A DNA stretch of 64,000 nucleotides from Youhaiella tibetensis (lineage in GTDB: Bacteria > Pseudomonadota > Alphaproteobacteria > Rhizobiales > Devosiaceae), in NCBI RefSeq assembly GCF_008000755.1, contig NZ_CP041690.1, forward strand, positions 3,700,501 through 3,764,500, read 5' to 3'. Numbering within the stretch: the first letter of the stretch is position 1; the number at the start of each line of letters is the position of its first letter. The position numbers were made by a program, and so were the translations under genes. Below, piece after piece: positions 59,285 through 64,000 of this stretch. Under the pieces are notes generated by a model. The model did not search any database, was not told where the DNA came from, and was given only the letters and a program-made list of their open reading frames with translations.

Positions 59285-60270
59285 TCAGCGGTTGCGCGTC
59301 ATCAGATACCGTTCCCAATCGAGTGCCGACTGCACGATGCCCTCGAGGTCATCATGCGCCGGCTTCCAGCCGAGAAGGCGGCGCACCTTGTCGGCGCCGG
59401 CCACGATCGCCGGCGGATCGCCGGCGCGGCGCGGGCCCTCGTCCACGCGGAAATCGATGCCCGAGACCTGCTTGACGGTATCGACGACCTGGCGGACCGA
59501 ATAGCCCCGGCCATAGCCGCAATTGAGGGTGGTGCTGTCCCCGCCCTTGCGCAGGTGCTCCAGAAGCAGAGCATGAGCCTCGACCAGATCGGTCACGTGG
59601 ATGTAGTCACGCACGCACGTGCCGTCGGGCGTCGGATAATCGGTGCCGAAGATGTCCATCTTGTCGCGCTGGCCCAAGGCAGTCTGGCAGGCAACCTTGA
59701 TGAGATGGGTGGCGAGCGGGGTCGACTGCCCGGTGCGCTTCTTGGGATCGGCGCCCGCAACGTTGAAGTAACGCAGCACCCCGTAGGTGATCGGGTGGGC
59801 AGCCGCGACGTCCTTGAGCATCCACTCGGTCATGAGCTTGGAACGCCCATAGGGCGACATGGGATTGAGGGGGTAGTCCTCGCCCACCGGCTCGAGCCCG
59901 GTCATGCCGTAGACCGCCGCCGTAGAGGAGAAGATGAAGTGCTTGACCCCGCCCTGACGGCCGCCTCGATAAGGTTTCGCGAGGCGGCGGTATTGTTGCC
60001 GTAGTACTTGAGGGGGTCGCTGACCGATTCCGGTACCACGATCGATCCGGCGAAGTGCACGATTTCGGTGATCTTGTGTTTGGCGATGATATCGCCCACA
60101 ACCCCCATATCGCCGATATTGCCTTCCACAAGGGTGGCGCGGGGATCGACGGCCCAGTCGAAACCGGTCACGAGATTGTCCAGAACGACAACCTCATGGC
60201 CGGCATCGGCCAGCCGAAGCACCATATGACTGCCGATGTAGCCAGCGCCGCCCGTAACCAAAACCGCCAT
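59285..60270 (-). pseudogene. galE: UDP-glucose 4-epimerase with a frameshift
   Basis: Two overlapping frames together make one GalE. The first (59902-60270, 122 residues) has the NAD motif [13 protein letters not shown] and [19 protein letters not shown], then drifts into non-homologous residues and stops. The second frame continues correctly with [14 protein letters not shown] and runs to 59285, carrying the catalytic YGRSK. One base is missing in the G/C run at 59947-59954; restoring it gives about 328 residues, the normal size. GalE interconverts UDP-glucose and UDP-galactose. It may be a true mutation, a sequencing error or, less likely, a slippery site. It is divergent from galU. Confidence 0.88.
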
Positions 60271-60349
60271 TACTGCCTCTGAATAACCAATGTGACGACA
60301 AGCTAGCCAACTGCCGTTGAAATAGCCTTACGTCGTCATCCTCTAGCAC

Positions 60350-60364
60350 GGAGTTTGAGATTTG
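60350..60364 (+). promoter_or_regulatory. galU ribosome-binding site and TTG start
   Basis: GGAG (60350-60353) lies eight bases before the TTG at 60362. It is the second TTG start in the window, after rpsU. Confidence 0.7.
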
Positions 60365-61249
60365 CCGAACCGCGTTCGTACGGCCGTTTTCCCCGTAGCC
60401 GGCCTTGGCACCCGCTTCCTGCCGGCCACCAAAGCCATGCCCAAGGAAATGCTGACGGTCGTCGACCGCCCGCTGATCCAGTACGCGGTCGACGAGGCCC
60501 GCGAGGCCGGAATCGAACACCTGGTCTTCGTGACCGGCCGCAACAAGGGCGTCATCGAGGACCACTTCGACCGCCAGTACGAGCTCGAGCATACGCTCGA
60601 AATCCGCGGCAAGACTGACGCGCTGCGCGAATTGCAGAAGGACCTGCCCTCGGCCGGCCAGACCAGCTTCACCCGCCAGCAGGAGCCGCTCGGGCTCGGC
60701 CACGCCGTCTGGTGCGCGCGCGAGCTGGTGGGCAACCAGCCCTTCGCCCTGCTGCTGCCCGACATGGTGTTCAAGGCCAAGCCGGGCGTGCTCAAGCAGA
60801 TGATGGACGCCTATGAGGAGCGTGGCGGCAATATCATCGGCGTCGAGGAAGTCGATCCGTCCGAGGTTTCCTCTTACGGCATCGTCGCCCGCGGCGAGGG
60901 CCCCGATACCGGCTTCCCGATAACCGGTATGGTCGAAAAGCCCAAGGTCGGGGAAGCGCCGTCGAACCTCTTCATCTCCGGCCGCTATATCCTCCAGCCC
61001 GAAATCTTCTTCCTGCTCTCCGAGCAGACGAAAGGCGCGGGCGGAGAAATCCAGCTCACCGACGCCATGCAACGCCTCATGCACTCCCAGCCCTTCACCG
61101 GCGTGAAGTACGAAGGCCGGGTGTTCGACTGTGGATCGAAACTGGGGTTCCTTACGGCCAACGTGGCCTTTGCGCTCGACCGCCCCGATATCGCCGGAGA
61201 ATTCCTGACCGAGATCCGCAAGCTGGCTCTGGACGGAACGCTGGGCTGA
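60362..61249 (+). CDS. galU: UTP-glucose-1-phosphate uridylyltransferase, TTG start
   Basis: This 295-residue nucleotidyltransferase makes UDP-glucose. It opens with [27 protein letters not shown], followed by [44 protein letters not shown], and the C-terminal [12 protein letters not shown] and [10 protein letters not shown]. The start is TTG at 60362 with GGAG at 60350-60353, eight bases upstream; no ATG or GTG lies closer. It is divergent from galE by 91 bases, so the two likely supply UDP-sugars for envelope polysaccharides. Confidence 0.95.
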   Translation: MPNRVRTAVFPVAGLGTRFLPATKAMPKEMLTVVDRPLIQYAVDEAREAGIEHLVFVTGRNKGVIEDHFDRQYELEHTLEIRGKTDALRELQKDLPSAGQTSFTRQQEPLGLGHAVWCARELVGNQPFALLLPDMVFKAKPGVLKQMMDAYEERGGNIIGVEEVDPSEVSSYGIVARGEGPDTGFPITGMVEKPKVGEAPSNLFISGRYILQPEIFFLLSEQTKGAGGEIQLTDAMQRLMHSQPFTGVKYEGRVFDCGSKLGFLTANVAFALDRPDIAGEFLTEIRKLALDGTLG

Positions 61250-61286
61250 GCGCCGCCTGCCACGCGTGCCACCAGTCTTGGACCCT

Positions 61287-61304
61287 GGCTCTGCGGCCGG
61301 GGAA
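61287..61304. repeat. Intergenic repeat, family B copy 2
   Basis: GGCTCTGCGGCCGGGGAA is the exact reverse complement of the 18 bases at 13539-13556. It lies between the convergent galU and ligD. In this copy the hairpin arm carries one change (CCCTGGC). Confidence 0.6.
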
Positions 61305-61361
61305 GATCTGGGTGGGGTGAGAGGGCCTAGTTGAGCCACAAGCGGGTTGCTACCGGAGCCG

Positions 61362-63935
61362 CTAACGCTTCGGTGCGCTCTTGCGGACTGGGCCGGCCAC
61401 GGCATTGACCATCCCGTTGGTGATGGCCTGTTCCAGCTTGAAATAGTCGGGCCACGGGTTGGGGCCCGTTGCCCGTTCCGCCGCCTGGGCGAGCGAGAAG
61501 GCATTGGCGCGCTCGATGGTTTCCAGTTCCGCCCACGTCACCGGCGTTGCGACGGGGGCGCCTTCACGCGAGCGGGTGGAATAGGGCGAGATCGCCGTGG
61601 CGCCGCGTTCGTTGCGCAGATAGTCGATGAACATCTTGCCCTGGCGCTTCTCCTTGGAAAGCGTGGCGGTGAACCTTTCCGGTTCCGCCTCGGCCATCGT
61701 CTGGGCGAAGGTCTTGCAGAAGAGCTTGACCTCCGGCCACTCGGTGCGGCGCGCGATGGGCGCGATGACATGGATGCCCTTCCCGCCCGTCAGCATGGCA
61801 AAACTTTCCAAGCCCCAGCTTTCCAGGCCCTTGCGGATGTCGATGGCGGCGGCGCGGACGTGCTCGAACCCCAGGCCTTCATCCGGATCGATATCGAAGA
61901 TGATGCGCTCGGGCAGTTCGATCTTGTCGCGGCGCGACCCCCAGAGGTGGAATTCGAGCGTGTTCATCTGGACGGCCGCGACGATGCCGGAGAGATCCGA
62001 GACGTAGAAATAGCTTTCCTTAGAGCCATCCTTCTCGGCGATCTCGACGGTCTTCATCGCCGCAGGGAACCCGCCGGTATCGTGCTTTTGAAAGAAGCAG
62101 GCCTTGGCGCGCCCCTGCGGGCAGCGCACCAGGCTGAGCGGACGATCCTTGATGTAGGGCAGCATGGCGTCTGCGACCGCATCGTAATAGGCAACGAGTT
62201 CGCCCTTGGTGACGCCCTGCCCCGGATAGGCGATGCGATCTGGGCTGGTCAGCCGGATGCCAAGGCGCTCGGCCGCCGCCACGCCCTTTGCCGGATCGAG
62301 GTGCTGCACGCGCGCTCCTTTGCCTTTTGACGGTGCCGCCCCTGCCGGCGGCGCACTGGCCACTTCCATCTTAACAGAGCGCGCCGGCTTGTCTTCCCGC
62401 AGGCCGATGAAGGAGGGGTGGCGCAGGGCGCCGTCGGGCGTGACCTCGCTATAGGCGATCTCGGCCACCAGGTCCGGCTCGACCCAGCGCGCTACCCGCG
62501 AGATGTCGCGCGGGGCGTTAGCGAAGGGCGTCTGCTTGCGCGCCCGCTCATCGAGCGCCTTCTGGAGGGCGGCCGCTTCCTTGGCGGAAAAGCCGGTGCC
62601 GACGCGGCCGTGATAGACGAGCCTGTCGTTCTCCCAGGCTCCCAGGAGCAACGAGGCGAAGGTGCGCTTCCTGTCCGAAGGCCGCCAGCCGCCGATGACA
62701 AATTCCTGGCGCTTGAGGCATTTGACCTTGAGCCAGGCCTTGGTCCGCTCGCCCAGGTAGTGCGAGTCCGCGCGCTTGGCGATGACGCCCTCGTGGCCCG
62801 CCGCGCAAAGCGTATCGAGCACCTTTTGCCCATTGCCCTCGATATGGTCCGAAAACTGGACCGGGGAGGTCTTGTCGACCTTCCCCAGGAGCCTGGCCAG
62901 CCGCTCCTTGCGCTCGAGCAGGGGCAGTCGCGTCAGGTCCTCGCCGTCCTCTTCGAGAAGGTCGAAAACGAAATAGACCAGCGGCGCACCCGTCGAGAGC
63001 GCGTTCTTGAGTGTCGAAAAATCGGTATGGCCCTCTCGGTCGAAGGCGCACAATTCTCCGTCGATGAGGGCGCTGCCCTTCGTCAAGCCGGCGAGCGGCT
63101 CGCGGATCGCACCGAACTGGGTGGTCCAGTCGTTCCCGTTTCGGGTGTAGAGCCGAACCTCTTCGCCCGCGATTGCCGCCAGGCACCGGTAGCCGTCGTA
63201 TTTCATCTCGAAGATCCAGCCCGAGCCCTGGGGCACGGCATCGACGAGCGTCGCCAGCTCGGGCGGGCGGAAATCGGGAAGGCTTACTTCCTTGCCATGC
63301 GTCCAGACCTTGGGCTTGGCGGGCGCCTTCCTGGACTTGAGACCCTTGGCGATCCCCTCCAGGTTCCGGCCCGTTTCGACGCTCGTGGTGTTGTCTTCGA
63401 CCAATGCCTCCCCGTCATCGCTCGCATATTCGTCCCGGTGCTTGATGAGCAGCCAGTTCTCCTTGCCGCCGCGATCGCGCTCCTTCATGTGGACGAGCAC
63501 CCATTCGCCCTTCATGCGCTGCCCGTTGAGGCGGAACTTAAGGTCGCCCTCCTCGAGCCCCTTGTGGGGATCCCCCAGCGGCTCCCAGGTGCCCTCGTCC
63601 CAGAGCATGACGGTGCCCCCGCCATATTCGCCCTCCGGAATCGTGCCCTCGAAATGGGCGTAGTCGAGCGGGTGATCCTCGACCCGCACGGCGAGCCGCT
63701 TGTCCGAAGGGTTGTTCGATGGGCCGCGCGTCACCGCCCAGCTCTTTAGCACGCCATCCAGCTCGAGCCGGAAGTCCCAATGCATGCGGGTGGCGTCATG
63801 CTGCTGGACGACGAAGATGCCGGCCTTCCCCTTGCCGGTCCTGCCGGCCTGCTTGCCGGAGGGTTCGCGCGTCCGGGCGAAGTCGCGCTTGGCCTGGTAG
63901 TCCTTGAGCAACGTCTGGGCAGCGCGGGCGGCCAT
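61362..63935 (-). CDS. ligD: NHEJ DNA ligase LigD (PE-LIG-POL)
   Basis: This 857-residue protein has three modules. The 3'-phosphoesterase (about 30-195) has QQHDATRMHWDFRLELDGVLKSWAV and PEGEYGGGTVMLWDEGTWE. The ATP-dependent ligase (about 220-520) has the AMP Lys in FEMKYDGYRCLA, LIDGELCAFD and EGVIAKRADSHY. The polymerase/primase (about 555-850) has IIFDIDPDEGLGFEHV and LTGGKGIHVIAPI. The order PE-LIG-POL is the common rhizobial one. LigD repairs double-strand breaks with Ku. The ATG follows the stop of the upstream gene by three bases, and that gene is probably ku. Confidence 0.96.
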   Translation of the reverse strand: MAARAAQTLLKDYQAKRDFARTREPSGKQAGRTGKGKAGIFVVQQHDATRMHWDFRLELDGVLKSWAVTRGPSNNPSDKRLAVRVEDHPLDYAHFEGTIPEGEYGGGTVMLWDEGTWEPLGDPHKGLEEGDLKFRLNGQRMKGEWVLVHMKERDRGGKENWLLIKHRDEYASDDGEALVEDNTTSVETGRNLEGIAKGLKSRKAPAKPKVWTHGKEVSLPDFRPPELATLVDAVPQGSGWIFEMKYDGYRCLAAIAGEEVRLYTRNGNDWTTQFGAIREPLAGLTKGSALIDGELCAFDREGHTDFSTLKNALSTGAPLVYFVFDLLEEDGEDLTRLPLLERKERLARLLGKVDKTSPVQFSDHIEGNGQKVLDTLCAAGHEGVIAKRADSHYLGERTKAWLKVKCLKRQEFVIGGWRPSDRKRTFASLLLGAWENDRLVYHGRVGTGFSAKEAAALQKALDERARKQTPFANAPRDISRVARWVEPDLVAEIAYSEVTPDGALRHPSFIGLREDKPARSVKMEVASAPPAGAAPSKGKGARVQHLDPAKGVAAAERLGIRLTSPDRIAYPGQGVTKGELVAYYDAVADAMLPYIKDRPLSLVRCPQGRAKACFFQKHDTGGFPAAMKTVEIAEKDGSKESYFYVSDLSGIVAAVQMNTLEFHLWGSRRDKIELPERIIFDIDPDEGLGFEHVRAAAIDIRKGLESWGLESFAMLTGGKGIHVIAPIARRTEWPEVKLFCKTFAQTMAEAEPERFTATLSKEKRQGKMFIDYLRNERGATAISPYSTRSREGAPVATPVTWAELETIERANAFSLAQAAERATGPNPWPDYFKLEQAITNGMVNAVAGPVRKSAPKR

Positions 63936-63938
63936 GGG

Positions 63939-64000
63939 TCAACTCGCCTTGCGCCTGGAACCCGAGCCCGTCCCGGATTTGGGCTTGGCGGACGCGCCTG
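63939..64000 (-). CDS. C-terminal end of upstream gene, probably ku
   Basis: Only the last 20 or so codons are visible, reading GASAKPKSGTGSGSRRKAS before the TGA at 63941-63939. Such a basic Ser/Gly/Lys-rich tail is common at the end of bacterial Ku, and ku is usually next to ligD. The identity rests on context only; the body of the gene is outside the window. Confidence 0.5.
   Translation of the reverse strand, partial: GASAKPKSGTGSGSRRKAS

Noticed and set aside
59285..59905. The second galE frame as an independent gene starting at 59905.
   Set aside because: It begins in the middle of the epimerase fold, lacks the NAD-binding part and has no ribosome-binding site; the ATGA junction is a by-product of the frameshift.

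Overview
The window is high-GC alphaproteobacterial chromosome and looks like a member of the Hyphomicrobiales, probably close to Devosia. The evidence is the split pntAA-pntAB-pntB operon, a CpdR cell-cycle receiver, an aa3-type oxidase subunit IV of the alphaproteobacterial family, a HisN-type histidinol-phosphatase, a DUF459 SGNH hydrolase, a LiuR-like MerR regulator beside fatty-acid genes, and rhizobial-type intergenic palindromes. The genus is inferred from gene content only. I see no prophage, insertion sequence, CRISPR array or integron. Almost everything is core or near-core chromosome, so most of the interest lies in regulation and gene arrangement.

Layout: 1-6.2 kb holds the 3' end of purK, rpsU, a cytochrome b561/PepSY pair divergent from an OmpR-type two-component system, an alpha/beta hydrolase with a FrnE-like DsbA, and soxR divergent from a small membrane protein across a near-perfect SoxR box. 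6.3-11.8 kb holds proton-translocating transhydrogenase (pntAA with a long Ala/Lys/Pro tail, pntAB, pntB), oxidase subunit IV and oligoendopeptidase F. 12-15 kb holds a sigma-54 response regulator, an SRPBCC protein, rpmJ (L36) and a receiver-only protein. 15.1-20.6 kb is an oppABCDF peptide transporter on the minus strand. 21-29 kb is a beta-oxidation cluster: fadE-fadJ-fadI leftwards and fadD-liuR rightwards, sharing a promoter region with repeated LiuR-like boxes. 29-32 kb is a damage-response ligase operon (exonuclease, ATP-dependent ligase, UvrB/UvrC-motif protein).

32-42.4 kb holds a PreP-type M16 protease, a phosphoribosyltransferase, an aldo/keto reductase, prfC, hrpB, a small conserved protein and a CDF transporter. 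42.4-48.4 kb holds a membrane GGDEF protein, two tRNA-Val genes, cpdR, an N-formylglutamate amidohydrolase, hisN, a lysophospholipase-like hydrolase and an hsp20 gene with a heat-shock-like promoter. 48.4-55.9 kb is a 600-base structured leader followed by gltB, a glutathione S-transferase and gltD in one operon. 55.9-64 kb holds a DUF2087 protein, the SGNH hydrolase, an MltB-like transglycosylase, a frameshifted galE divergent from galU, and NHEJ ligD preceded by what is probably the end of ku.

Themes: fatty-acid oxidation under one MerR regulator, with a look-alike operator at the peptide transporter; NADPH/redox balance (pnt, soxR, GOGAT); and two separate repair-ligase systems about 30 kb apart. 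I found no clearly new enzymatic system. The best leads are the shared LiuR-like operator, the SoxR target, the in-phase pntAA/pntAB junction with its basic tail, the GST inside the glutamate synthase operon, an intrinsic terminator ahead of a hydrolase gene, the gltB leader, and the galE frameshift.
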